Shown: piece by piece, positions 16,142 to 24,920 of the stretch | Layout of the letters: each line of letters opens with the position of its first letter | Position numbering within the stretch: the stretch's first letter is position 1 | NCBI GenBank assembly: GCA_947589395.1 | Contig: CANQAA010000004.1 | Location: 1-39,642, forward strand | From: an uncultured Clostridia bacterium | Lineage (GTDB): Bacteria > Bacillota > Clostridia > Christensenellales > CAG-917 | Length of the DNA stretch: 39,642 bases | Reading direction: 5' to 3' | Made by a program: the position numbers and the translations under genes | Notes under the pieces: model-generated | Databases searched by the model: none | The model's input: the letters and a program-made list of their open reading frames with translations, nothing else | What the model was told of the DNA's origin: nothing

Positions 16142-17332
16142 CTAATTTGCGGAAGATATGAATTCGCCCGCCGTCATCCCGGTGATCTCTTTGAACACCT
16201 GTCCGAAATATTTCACGTCCGAGTAGCCGACCATTAAAGCGACTTCGTTTATCCTGTATTTGCCCTCGAGCAAGAGCTCTTTGGCTTTTGATATCCTATA
16301 CTCCGTGAGCAAAACGTTGAAGGTCTTGCCCAAGTTTTCCTTGAGCTCGTGCATGAGGTGGGACTCGCTGACGTACAGCTCGTCCGCAACGCTTTTGACG
16401 GAGAGCTTTTTCATGTAGTCGCGCTCGATTATCGCAAGCACGTCGCGGCTCAATTTTTTGAGTTTGACGTACTGCTCGCTCATGAGGTGCACGCTGCTGA
16501 TGTGGCTGTACGGGAGGTTTTTCACGCGCTCGAGCACAGCCCGATATACCTCGCCGCGCGATTTTGCGTCGCAAAACTTGTCGCTGACAACGAGGCGGAA
16601 GCGCACGTCCCCCGTTTGTTTTGCCAAAACGTCGCTCGCAATATTTGCTATCCTTCTCTCGTCGAGTGCGGAAGTCACGCACAAAAAGTCCTTTGTCATC
16701 ACGAGGGACTGCGCCGCAGCGGGAGCGAGCGAGGCGTCAAGAGCCCTCAAAAGCCCGTCTATCGCCCCCACATTCGCCTCAGAAGCCGCGCCGTAAATTA
16801 TGCGTCCCATGTCGTACGGGCGGATGTTGACGACGGACAGTCTCTTCAAAAACTCAGGATCGTTTTCGCCGCCGAGCCATCTCAAAAATATCTGAGTGCG
16901 CAAATAGTCGCTGCTGTTTTCAAAAACGCCTATCTTTGCGCGCGCCTCGCGCTTGCTCTTCAGTTTCGAGAGGACTTCGAGCACTTTTTTGACGAGTTCG
17001 TTGTTGTCGATGGGCTTCAAAAGATAGCCGGCGACGTCGCTTTCGAGCGCGCGCCGCACATAGTCGAAATCGCGATATCCGCTGTAGATGACGACGGATA
17101 GATCCGCGCCCGCGTCAAACAGCGTTCGCGCCATATCTATGCCGTCCATGACGGGCATGCGAACGTCGGTGATGATGATGTCGGGCTTGAGTTCTTTTGC
17201 CATCATCAACCCCTGTTTGCCGTTGGCGGCCTCCCCGACAACTTCTATGTCGATGGCGTGCCAATCTATCGTGTCGCGCATGCCCATGCGCACGATATAT
17301 TCGTCGTCTACGATAAGCAATTTGTATGCCAT
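16142..17332 (-). CDS. AraC-family response regulator, YesN-like
   Basis: A 396-residue regulator. Residues 1-120 are a receiver domain with acidic pocket D9/D10, phospho-acceptor D56 in TDVRMPVMDG, and K106 in LLKP. A poorly conserved central region (about 130-285) follows. The C-terminal 100 residues are a double helix-turn-helix of the AraC/XylS type ending VGYSDVKYFGQVFKEITGMTAGEF. It is first in an operon with the YesM-type kinase. Such regulators activate neighbouring sugar-import genes by binding direct repeats next to -35 boxes; three promoters here carry suitable 20-bp-spaced repeats. The promoter abuts the ATG with a 6-nt gap and no ribosome binding site is present. Confidence 0.92.
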   Translation of the reverse strand: MAYKLLIVDDEYIVRMGMRDTIDWHAIDIEVVGEAANGKQGLMMAKELKPDIIITDVRMPVMDGIDMARTLFDAGADLSVVIYSGYRDFDYVRRALESDVAGYLLKPIDNNELVKKVLEVLSKLKSKREARAKIGVFENSSDYLRTQIFLRWLGGENDPEFLKRLSVVNIRPYDMGRIIYGAASEANVGAIDGLLRALDASLAPAAAQSLVMTKDFLCVTSALDERRIANIASDVLAKQTGDVRFRLVVSDKFCDAKSRGEVYRAVLERVKNLPYSHISSVHLMSEQYVKLKKLSRDVLAIIERDYMKKLSVKSVADELYVSESHLMHELKENLGKTFNVLLTEYRISKAKELLLEGKYRINEVALMVGYSDVKYFGQVFKEITGMTAGEFISSAN

Positions 17333-17338
17333 AATCTT

Positions 17339-17367
17339 ATTTTACCACAAAAATTAACTTCGTTCAA
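17339..17367 (-). promoter_or_regulatory. Promoter of the response-regulator operon; likely leaderless
   Basis: On the minus strand TTGAAC (17362-17367), a 17-bp spacer and TAAAAT (17339-17344), then 6 nt (17333-17338) to the ATG. No repeats of the GCAGTTT type were found here, so the regulator may be expressed constitutively. Confidence 0.65.
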
Positions 17368-17458
17368 TATGCAGCTTTTTTGCGTTTTTGCCGTTTGTCG
17401 ACGAAATATGCCTTCGCATATTATCGAAAAAACTCAATGCATGTCGCATTTCCATCGC

Positions 17459-17503
17459 AAAAAAGCAAAGTTCGGCTCCGCCGGGATATGCGGCGGAGCC
17501 GAA
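17459..17503 (-). terminator. Terminator of the hydrolase/surface-protein operon
   Basis: TTCGGCTCCGCC (17471-17482) and GGCGGAGCCGAA (17492-17503) form a 12-bp GC-rich stem with a 9-nt loop. On the minus strand CTTTGCTTTTTTG follows. It stands 34 nt after the surface-protein stop codon and isolates the regulator operon. Confidence 0.85.
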
Positions 17504-17536
17504 TCGCTCAAATTTCAATTACGTTTTGACCCGCTC

Positions 17537-20419
17537 TCACGCGATCCTCTTCTTTTTGAGGACGATGAGCACGATCGCCACTATCAACGCAACGCCTGCC
17601 ACGCCGCCGACGACTCCGCCGACTATCGCGCCGACGTTGGTCTTCTTGTCTGCGGGCTTTTGATCGGAAGGAGCGGAGGGAGTTTGTCCGCCGGGTTGTT
17701 GCTCGTCCGCCACAGTGATCTGCTTCGTCACGGTCGTCTCGTTGCCATAGGCGTCCTGAGCGGTGACGGTGACCGTGTAGGTGCCCGCCTTCTCCGCCGT
17801 GAACTTGCCTTCTGCAAATGCGATATCCTCTTCGCCGAGCTTTACGCTCACTTCATAAGTCGCGCCTGCATACGCATTGTCCTTGACAGCCGCCTGCACC
17901 TCGACTTGCGCGCCCTTCTCTGCCGTTTCGGGAGCTGTAACTGTGAGTTCGGGAGCGGTCTCGTCGTTTGCCTCGAGATAGACTTCGTACGCGGTCTTGT
18001 ATATCCTGGTGTTTTTGAAGGTAACTTGATTTATCGCGTCCGCATGGATGTGGAAGTCGCCGGGCTTCACGCCGCTCTTTTCAAGGTCGATGACAAACGT
18101 CGCGGTCGTTCCCGCCTCAACGGTCAGATCCTCAAAGGGGTTGCCGTCCTTGTCGAGCAGTCTGCCCGCGTCGTTTGCGCCGAACCAACGCAGTCCGCCG
18201 CCGGCTGTGAACTCGAAGCGCACATTGGTCAGGTCGACGTCCTTCTCGCCCGCTTCAACTGTGACGGAGAGATATTTGCCCTGCGCTTTTGAGAGGTTGC
18301 CAGCATATCCGACGTAGGTATACGCTGTCGTGTCCGCAGCGACAACGAGATCGTCTTCGAATCCAAAGTACTCTTCCTCGTTGAAGCTGTCCGTCGCAAG
18401 CGCTCTGTTCAAGACCTCGATCCTCGTGACTTTGAAGGGTCCGGTCGCTGTGTTGCTCGTATGAACGTGGCATTCCTTTGCCTTTGTTATGCCGGAAGCT
18501 ACGAGGTCGATATAGACCGTCTGAGGCTCGTTAGTTACAAACGTGACGTCCGAAAGTTTTTGTCCGTTTGTGAGGATGATCATTTTATCGGTTTCGGTAT
18601 TGTGATCTCCGCCGCCCCAAATGGTGAGAGAGTCTACAAACGCAAGTCTCAAATTGTCAAAACTCGTGTCGTCATCAAGTTTTGTGAGCTCGAGCGCAAG
18701 CACGTTGCCTCTCATATCCGCGTCGTTGAGGAACCAATATCCCGCATACAAATAGTTGGGATCGCCCGCACTCGGATTGGGAGTGAATGTGAACAATGCC
18801 GCGCTTTCCTCGTTTTTGTAGACGGAAGTCTCGTTGTAGACGTCGTCCGCAAGCAGGATCTCGTCGATGTAGAGTCTGCCCGTACCCGTCCAATAGAGGT
18901 CGATGGTGTCCACAGCGCCGCCCGCAGAAAAGAGCTTGCTCTCGGCGATGTCGACGATGAGGTAGTCCCACTCGCCGCCCGTGTACAGCGTGCTCTCCTT
19001 GAGCGCGTTGACCTTGCGGGTGGAGTCACGCTTTAGGTCGTTATAATAAACTATGCTCGGGCTCGCCGTCGGCGTGGGAGTAAGAGAGAAACGGAAATTG
19101 TCGAGGGTCGCGCCGTTTTCGACCTTCATCTTGAGGAGGACGTATTTTGCGACCGTCAGCTCTCTCGCCTGTATCTTGAGGTTGATATAGTCCGTCGTTG
19201 CTTCAAACACCGCCGCGCCGTTTTCAACTTTGACGTTTTTGTCGGTGCTGTAGGAGAGGCGATAGAAAATGCCTGCGTCCTCAAGTCCCGGCATCGCGAT
19301 GGCGGCGTCATAATCGCTGCCAATCGTCGCTTGAGCAAGCGAGAAATCGTCAAGCACCTTTGCGTTTGCAAGGTCGGGGAGAGGATCGCCCGTCGTCGCG
19401 GGAACTTCGAGATTTGTGTAGAAGATCCTGTCAACTTGCGCGCTCGTTTCTCCGTCATATTCGAACTTGAACTGGCAAGTTTCTGGTTGAACTTCGATCG
19501 TTTCGCCGCTCACGACAGTCGCAGCCGCGCCAAACGCGTCGTCCGCCGCCGCAAATGAGACTTTGAGGTTTTCAACGTCGCCTGTCGCCTCAACAACGGC
19601 GTATCTGAAGTCGCCTGCGGTCTTGTTCGTGTGCTTGACGGTGAGGGTCGTGCCCGCCGTGAGGACGTTGGGTTGCACGATGTAGCCTCTGGCGCTACCT
19701 GCCCACCAGCCGCCGCTCATGGTCGCGTCGACCGTCTTGCCGCCAGTGAACCCGTTGATGAGGTTTGACGCCGCGTCGGTCTCTTCGTCGCCGCTCTCAT
19801 TTGAGGTCTTGTACACCTTGTTGATCTCGATCGTGCCGGAAGCTCCCGCCGCCGCAAAGAGGTGCACGCCGACGATCCTGCCGTCGTTCACTTTGTTTTC
19901 GGAAGGCGTTCCGTCGGTATTGTTGTACACTTCCTCGTCTTCATAGCTCAGCGCATAGTTGATGACGTACTTTTGCCACTCGGTCGTGAGAGCGGGAAGG
20001 TCGTCGCCGTTTGCGTCCTTGAGCTCGCTCAAAGGCTTGCTGTACACTTGATGCTGATCGCCATAACGGCTGCCGTACATGAGCTCGTCAAGCGTGACGT
20101 CGCCCTTTGGCGCGCGCATCTCAAACACGATGTTCACGACGGACGCGCTGTCCATGCCCTTGCCCTCTTTGAAGATGGGATCGTCTGCCGTGCCGCTGTC
20201 TGCCGCAGTAAATTCCACATGCAGATAGGGTTTTTCAAGCGTCATCCCCGTTGCGGTGATGTCGCCCGTCAAATCGCCGAACTCCTCGAAGGAAGAGTCG
20301 AATCTGTCGTCGAACACTCTATTCTCGGCAAAAGCGACGCCCATCGTCATGCCAAACGACAAACAGACTGCCATGATGACGACAACGCCCGCCAAAAAGA
20401 ATTTTGATGTCCTTTTCAT
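17537..20419 (-). CDS. Large membrane-anchored surface protein with repeated binding-type modules
   Basis: A 960-residue exported protein. A signal peptide (about 1-31, ending in AFA) leads into several beta-rich modules that recur roughly every 130-180 residues, each with a segment of the type N-L/V-R-F/L and a later H-I/V-H or D-E-I turn (for example DLTNVRFEF with FHIHADAINQVTFKNTRIY, and SFDNLRLAF with CHVHTSNT). These resemble beta-jelly-roll carbohydrate-binding modules but no named family is certain. An Ig-like domain (about 810-900, TAPELTVTAPETAE onward) precedes a Pro/Ser/Lys spacer, one membrane span and the tail KKKRIA. There is no LPxTG sorting motif, so it is held by the membrane span. 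It is last in the operon after the two secreted hydrolases, suggesting polysaccharide capture at the cell surface. Confidence 0.85.
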   Translation of the reverse strand: MKRTSKFFLAGVVVIMAVCLSFGMTMGVAFAENRVFDDRFDSSFEEFGDLTGDITATGMTLEKPYLHVEFTAADSGTADDPIFKEGKGMDSASVVNIVFEMRAPKGDVTLDELMYGSRYGDQHQVYSKPLSELKDANGDDLPALTTEWQKYVINYALSYEDEEVYNNTDGTPSENKVNDGRIVGVHLFAAAGASGTIEINKVYKTSNESGDEETDAASNLINGFTGGKTVDATMSGGWWAGSARGYIVQPNVLTAGTTLTVKHTNKTAGDFRYAVVEATGDVENLKVSFAAADDAFGAAATVVSGETIEVQPETCQFKFEYDGETSAQVDRIFYTNLEVPATTGDPLPDLANAKVLDDFSLAQATIGSDYDAAIAMPGLEDAGIFYRLSYSTDKNVKVENGAAVFEATTDYINLKIQARELTVAKYVLLKMKVENGATLDNFRFSLTPTPTASPSIVYYNDLKRDSTRKVNALKESTLYTGGEWDYLIVDIAESKLFSAGGAVDTIDLYWTGTGRLYIDEILLADDVYNETSVYKNEESAALFTFTPNPSAGDPNYLYAGYWFLNDADMRGNVLALELTKLDDDTSFDNLRLAFVDSLTIWGGGDHNTETDKMIILTNGQKLSDVTFVTNEPQTVYIDLVASGITKAKECHVHTSNTATGPFKVTRIEVLNRALATDSFNEEEYFGFEDDLVVAADTTAYTYVGYAGNLSKAQGKYLSVTVEAGEKDVDLTNVRFEFTAGGGLRWFGANDAGRLLDKDGNPFEDLTVEAGTTATFVIDLEKSGVKPGDFHIHADAINQVTFKNTRIYKTAYEVYLEANDETAPELTVTAPETAEKGAQVEVQAAVKDNAYAGATYEVSVKLGEEDIAFAEGKFTAEKAGTYTVTVTAQDAYGNETTVTKQITVADEQQPGGQTPSAPSDQKPADKKTNVGAIVGGVVGGVAGVALIVAIVLIVLKKKRIA

Positions 20420-20455
20420 AAAATATCCTCCTGATTATAATTTTTGTTTTCCTTG

Positions 20456-20471
20456 CGCACTGTCGTGCGAT
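20456..20471 (-). other. Intercistronic hairpin before the surface-protein gene
   Basis: On the minus strand CGCAC-GACA-GTGCG forms a 5-bp GC-rich stem with a tetraloop between the hydrolase stop codon and the surface-protein leader. No T-run follows. A TATAAT lies downstream (about 20434-20439) without a good -35 box, so the surface gene might also have a weak separate promoter. Its start uses CAGGAGG. Confidence 0.4.
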
Positions 20472-20483
20472 AAGTTCGAAGTT

Positions 20484-23090
20484 TTATTCGCCGTAGACGT
20501 AAAGCTCGGAGAGTTGCGCGCCGTAGTTGCCGTTTGATTGGTTGGAATACCACTGCAACTTGACGTATCTTCCCCTCACGCCTGAGGGCAGCTCTATGGA
20601 GATATTGTTGCCCTTCATCGGATCGAAGAGATAGTCCTCCTTTGCGACGAGAGTTTCAAAATCGTTGCCGTTTTCGCTCACAAGGATCTCTATGCCCTGC
20701 GTGCGCGCCTCCCAAGTGAGAAGAGGGGGCAAGCACATCACGATGTACTTGAGCGTATACACAGCTCCCAGATCCACCGTGAACGTGGCGTTTTTGGCTT
20801 TTGCCTCCCAATATGTGTTGTCGTTGCCGTCGACAAGTTGGCTTGCGACATAGACGTCGTTGTGCTCGCTCGCGTCCAAAATGGCCTTGTTTGTGGAAAG
20901 CGAGTTGGGATAGAACTTCATTTCGCCTATTTCGAGTTTGTCCATTGCTTTCAGCCCTTCCGTCCTGAAGAAGCGGAGCTGAAGCTTTGTGTAGCCACTC
21001 GTAACAGAGCCCAACTTGAAGTCGACGTAGTTGCCCTTTGCGGGAGTCACCGTGACCGTCTCGGTCGAGCCGAACGCGAGATATTTGTCGTTGGACTCGT
21101 TATATCTGAAGGTTTTGATAGTATATTCCTTGACGTAAACGGAGCTTTCGGGCAGATACAGCCTCATCACGCCGGGCAGGACGCTCTTGCCGAAATCAAT
21201 CGTGAGCGCGATGAATTCGTCCGCCTCTCCCGTCCAATCTTTGGCGATGAAAGAGGCGTTCCTGTCGCCGTCAAACAGTTTGCTCGAGGGAGATTGCGCG
21301 TTGTCAAAATCCACGTCGTCCGCGTCGAGCGAGTCCGTCGTGCGCGTGCCGTGCCCGTGTCTCACGCTGACGGTCGCGTCCGCCATGTCGAGCTTAACGC
21401 CCATATATGTCTCGGTGATGTCCAAAATGGAAAACTCCGGCACTTCCAAGCCCTGCTGAGTGTGGGTCGGGACGTTTTTGGAATTCACTTGATCGTTTTG
21501 AAGCTTCAATTTGTACGGCAGCTCGAACAGCGACCCCGAAGCCGCGTTTCCGCCCGCGACCGTCACGTTGCTCACATAGTTTTCGGCGGCGAGGGAGAGC
21601 CCCGCTACGTCCGTCACGTTTTTGTCGCCAAAGGTGACGTTTGTGATCGCGACGTTGCTGACCACGCACTGATTGCTGTCGCCCATGATGTGCGATTGCA
21701 AGGTGTCGGCAAACTCGATGACTTTCACGTTGTCTATCTTGACCCCGTCCACAGTGCCGCGCACGCCCGCCGAACTCGTCCAATTGACGTTGTAGGCGAT
21801 CACGATGTCGATGAACAGATCGTCCGTGCCCTGAAGCTGGTTGTCGCCCCTGTTGAACGCCTGCTCAACGGTTATGTTTTGATATGTGACGTTGGTTATT
21901 GCGGCGTCGTCGCAGTTGTGAATGGACAAAGCCGCCTTGTGATAGTTGTGCAATATCGTTATGTTTTTGAAGGTGATATCCCTCATTATCTCGCCGTTCG
22001 TTTCATAGCCCACTTCGCAGCTCTGCGCAAGGTCCGTCCACACGGTGACGCCGTCAAAGACAACGTCGTCCGTCGTGCCCCTGTCCACGTTTTTGACGAC
22101 GAGCGAGTCGTCCCAAGTGCGCACGAAACCGCCCTTGACTTCGACGTCCGAGCAGGACTGCACCGAAATGCCGTCGCCGTTGCCGCGCGCGGTGATGATG
22201 TGCAAGTTGTCGACGTCCACGCCCTCGCACTTATATAGCGTGACCGCCCAGCCTGCGGGATCGAACAGGGATATGCCCTCGATCTTGACGTTTTTGCAGG
22301 AACGAAGCTCGATGGGCAATGTGTATTCGCTATCCTTCGTGCGGCTGTATACCTCGCCGGAAATTATGCCTCTGCCTCTGATGGTTATGTTTTCGAGCAA
22401 TTCCGCCCTCACCTGTCCGTAGATGTACGCGCCGCCCGCGAGATACAGCGTGTCGCCGCTCGTCATCGGGATCGCGCCCGCGTCGTAAACGCCGGGACCG
22501 ATGTATATCGTGTTCTCGGGAACGCTGTCGGATGATATTGGATCTTCCTCGATGGGGTTTGCAAAAATGTGCAAAGCGTTGTCCGCCGCAACTTCGTTTT
22601 CATCGGACGTCTTTTTGAATTCAAAAGTGTAGTTTGCGGGATATTCAAGCTCGAACTCGGCAATGTTTCCGTTGATATTTGGCGTGACGCCATATTCCAA
22701 CGGCCTCACGACGACGTCGCTTATCGCGCTTGTGCCCTTCACTTCCACCTTCATTTTCACTTTGCCTTCGAAGTCGAAAATGACGACGGGATTTTTCGTG
22801 GAGGGTTCGCCAAACGAGAAGGTCCTGTTGTGATTGACTCTCGTCTCGTACACGAACAGCTCCTCGTCGTTCACGCTAACGCTGACGTCTTCGGACGACT
22901 GCATGAGATTGGGGCCCTCGTACGTCACGAGCTTCGTTTCGGTGACCGTCCTGTCCTTGACGGGATGCTCCGAAGCGACGGGCGCGGGAGGCGCGGGGTT
23001 TTTGTTTTTGTCTGCGCCGCATGCGACCAAAACCGTCAAACAAAGCGCGAGCGTGAGCGCGATCAAAATTGCCGAAATTTTTCTTTTCAT
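20484..23090 (-). CDS. Secreted beta-helix glycoside hydrolase (GH28/GH49-like) with two C-terminal discoidin-type domains
   Basis: An 868-residue lipoprotein; lipobox LVAC with C24. Residues about 65-180 form a beta-sandwich ending LHIFANP, of the type found before GH49 and some GH28-like catalytic domains. A right-handed parallel beta-helix follows (about 190-540). NGDGIS holds D306 and WDDSLVVKN holds D327-D328, the acidic trio shared by GH28 and GH49. The HG pair and RxK of true polygalacturonases are absent; GYETNGE stands there. Two F5/8 type C-like domains (about 565-735 and 740-868) probably bind carbohydrate. AAGGTGG supports ATG at 23090, not the in-frame GTG upstream. The neighbouring alpha-glucoside phosphorylases favour an alpha-glucan substrate, but this is inference; pectin-type substrates remain possible. 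Confidence 0.85.
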   Translation of the reverse strand: MKRKISAILIALTLALCLTVLVACGADKNKNPAPPAPVASEHPVKDRTVTETKLVTYEGPNLMQSSEDVSVSVNDEELFVYETRVNHNRTFSFGEPSTKNPVVIFDFEGKVKMKVEVKGTSAISDVVVRPLEYGVTPNINGNIAEFELEYPANYTFEFKKTSDENEVAADNALHIFANPIEEDPISSDSVPENTIYIGPGVYDAGAIPMTSGDTLYLAGGAYIYGQVRAELLENITIRGRGIISGEVYSRTKDSEYTLPIELRSCKNVKIEGISLFDPAGWAVTLYKCEGVDVDNLHIITARGNGDGISVQSCSDVEVKGGFVRTWDDSLVVKNVDRGTTDDVVFDGVTVWTDLAQSCEVGYETNGEIMRDITFKNITILHNYHKAALSIHNCDDAAITNVTYQNITVEQAFNRGDNQLQGTDDLFIDIVIAYNVNWTSSAGVRGTVDGVKIDNVKVIEFADTLQSHIMGDSNQCVVSNVAITNVTFGDKNVTDVAGLSLAAENYVSNVTVAGGNAASGSLFELPYKLKLQNDQVNSKNVPTHTQQGLEVPEFSILDITETYMGVKLDMADATVSVRHGHGTRTTDSLDADDVDFDNAQSPSSKLFDGDRNASFIAKDWTGEADEFIALTIDFGKSVLPGVMRLYLPESSVYVKEYTIKTFRYNESNDKYLAFGSTETVTVTPAKGNYVDFKLGSVTSGYTKLQLRFFRTEGLKAMDKLEIGEMKFYPNSLSTNKAILDASEHNDVYVASQLVDGNDNTYWEAKAKNATFTVDLGAVYTLKYIVMCLPPLLTWEARTQGIEILVSENGNDFETLVAKEDYLFDPMKGNNISIELPSGVRGRYVKLQWYSNQSNGNYGAQLSELYVYGE

Positions 23091-23117
23091 AAATCTATCC
23101 ACCTTATCCCACTATTT

Positions 23118-23180
23118 ATGCTAACAAAATACTTTCTCTCTTTAAACCTGTCAAAACTGCAATTATGTCCGAAAAATTGC
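23118..23180 (-). promoter_or_regulatory. Regulated promoter of the 868-residue hydrolase gene
   Basis: On the minus strand: box GCAATTTTTC (23180-23171), box GCAGTTTTGA (23160-23151), a 4-nt gap, TTTAAA (23146-23141), a 17-bp spacer and TAGCAT (23123-23118). The boxes are exactly 20 bp apart. The geometry equals that of the promoters at 13131 and 26909. Confidence 0.55.
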
Positions 23181-23199
23181 ATATTTTCAGGGTTTTGAG

Positions 23200-24870
23200 C
23201 TACTCGCCCGCATCGTACGCGAGCTTTGCTTGCGCGTTTTCGTCAAATTTTTCCCATTCCGATTTGGGAGTAAGTTTGAGAGTTGCGCCCGTCGCCGAGC
23301 CGCTTTTTATCGTCAGTCCTTCCACATACGCGACGGACTTGAGCGTCAGCGTCTTCGAGTCTGCCGCTATGGCCTCGCCCTTGTACGTCAAAGCCTCAAT
23401 TCTCACGCCGTTTATCGTGTGCACGGTGTAGTCTCGCGAGTCGTAACAGCCGTTCACGGTTATCTTGAGCTTGTTGTTGCCGCCTATCACGAGCACGTTT
23501 GATATCAAGACGTCCTCTATGCTGCCAAGCCCCGTCACCGCGTGCTGATCCGACCACGTCGCGGAATATAGGTTGCGAATGTCTATGAGCTCGCTGTTTC
23601 CGCCCGCGTCGCCCAAACCCATCGACGCGTCCTCCACCGTTATGTTTTCCCACTTGACGCGCTTTATGCGCGCGTTGTTGGCGTTGTGAATGCTCATCAC
23701 GGGCTTGTGCAGGGCGTGCAAAACCGTGACGTTTTCAAACGTCACGTCCTCGAAGACCTCGCCCACCGTCTCGTAGCCTATCTCCATTGACTGCGCAAGA
23801 TCCGTCCAAATGACGCAATCCTCGAACTTGATGTTCCTCGTCTCGCCGTAGACGCTTCGGTCGCTCCACTTGGGATAGTTTTTGACCACGAGCGAGTCGT
23901 CCCAGCTCCTCACAAAACAGCCCTTCACTTCAACATCCTTGCAGGATTGTAAAGATATACCGTCGCCGTTCGAGCGCGAGGATATTATTTTGATATTCTC
24001 TATAGAAGAGTTTTCAACAAAATAGAAGTTGACGCACCAGCCCGCAGGATCGAGACAGAACACGTCCTTCAAAGTCACGTTTTTGCAATTGTTGAACTCG
24101 AGCGGCACTGTCACGCGATAGTTTGTCCCCGCGTCTCTGATAAAAGCGCTGCCGTCTATCACGCCTCTGCCGTATATGACTATATTCGACGCGCCGTCCG
24201 CGATGAATTTTGCCCTGACCACAGCGCCTTCCTTGATGTGCACGGCAGTGTTGGAACTTAGCCGCACTTCGTTGCTTGAACTTATGCGCGGGTCGTTTTC
24301 ATGCGTGTGCAGACCCGGCTCGAACGTGATGACGTTTGATATGTCGCTCGGCGCGTCATAGTCGTAGTCGTTCACGAAAATGTGTATCGTCCTGTGCCTG
24401 TCCCCGCCGAGCTCGAGCGCGTACTGCCCGACGCTGTTCAGCGTGAACGTCACCGTGTTTTTCTCAAAGTCCGTGCTCGTTTGCACCCCTGCGGCGATGG
24501 GTCTCACGACAGATTCGCCGACAAGAGGCTCGTTGCAGACGACTTTCAGTTTTGCCCTTCCCTTGAGAGAAAAACTGAGCGCGCCCGCCTCCTCCCGTTG
24601 ATAGTTGGAGGCATTCCAAACCTGCGAGGAGTTGACCATGACTTTGTACACGCCAAGTTCGACGTCGCCCGCAAACACCCTCGCGCCCGAGTAGCTCTCA
24701 ACGCCGTCGGGCACGGGCATATAACCGAGAATGCTCTGCTCTTTTTCTTGCTCGACGATATCGGGCGGGGTCTCGGGCTGTTGGGGGCGAGACGAACACG
24801 CGACAAGCAAGAGAAGCGCCGCCGCCAAGACCATCGCCGTTATCACGATCCCAATAGCACGTTTTTTCAT
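23200..24870 (-). CDS. Secreted beta-helix glycoside hydrolase (GH28/GH49-like), single catalytic unit
   Basis: A 556-residue lipoprotein with lipobox LVAC near residue 25. It shares the layout of the next hydrolase: an N-terminal beta-sandwich ending IHIFVND, then a parallel beta-helix with SNGDGISLQS and SWDDSLVVKN carrying the three acidic residues. IGYETVGEVFEDVTFENVTV stands where GH28 polygalacturonases have the HG motif. It lacks the C-terminal discoidin-type domains of its paralogue. The frame is open for 45 codons upstream, but AAAGGTG 7 nt before ATG at 24870 and the lipoprotein signal fix the start. It lies 50 nt after the ATPase gene and is probably co-transcribed with it. Exact family and substrate are not certain. 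Confidence 0.83.
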   Translation of the reverse strand: MKKRAIGIVITAMVLAAALLLLVACSSRPQQPETPPDIVEQEKEQSILGYMPVPDGVESYSGARVFAGDVELGVYKVMVNSSQVWNASNYQREEAGALSFSLKGRAKLKVVCNEPLVGESVVRPIAAGVQTSTDFEKNTVTFTLNSVGQYALELGGDRHRTIHIFVNDYDYDAPSDISNVITFEPGLHTHENDPRISSSNEVRLSSNTAVHIKEGAVVRAKFIADGASNIVIYGRGVIDGSAFIRDAGTNYRVTVPLEFNNCKNVTLKDVFCLDPAGWCVNFYFVENSSIENIKIISSRSNGDGISLQSCKDVEVKGCFVRSWDDSLVVKNYPKWSDRSVYGETRNIKFEDCVIWTDLAQSMEIGYETVGEVFEDVTFENVTVLHALHKPVMSIHNANNARIKRVKWENITVEDASMGLGDAGGNSELIDIRNLYSATWSDQHAVTGLGSIEDVLISNVLVIGGNNKLKITVNGCYDSRDYTVHTINGVRIEALTYKGEAIAADSKTLTLKSVAYVEGLTIKSGSATGATLKLTPKSEWEKFDENAQAKLAYDAGE

Positions 24871-24920
24871 ATTCGCACCTTTATCATATCGTTTTTGAGC
24901 GTTAAACACGCTATTTTGCG

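Noticed and set aside
20838-22238. Plus-strand open frame of 466 codons
   Set aside because: It is antisense to the 868-residue hydrolase gene; the translation is low-complexity Val/Arg/His-rich, as expected from the complement of a codon-biased gene.
20484-24870. Calling both beta-helix proteins polygalacturonases
   Set aside because: The HG and RxK motifs needed by GH28 polygalacturonases are not seen, and the N-terminal beta-sandwich and neighbouring genes fit other glycosidases at least as well.
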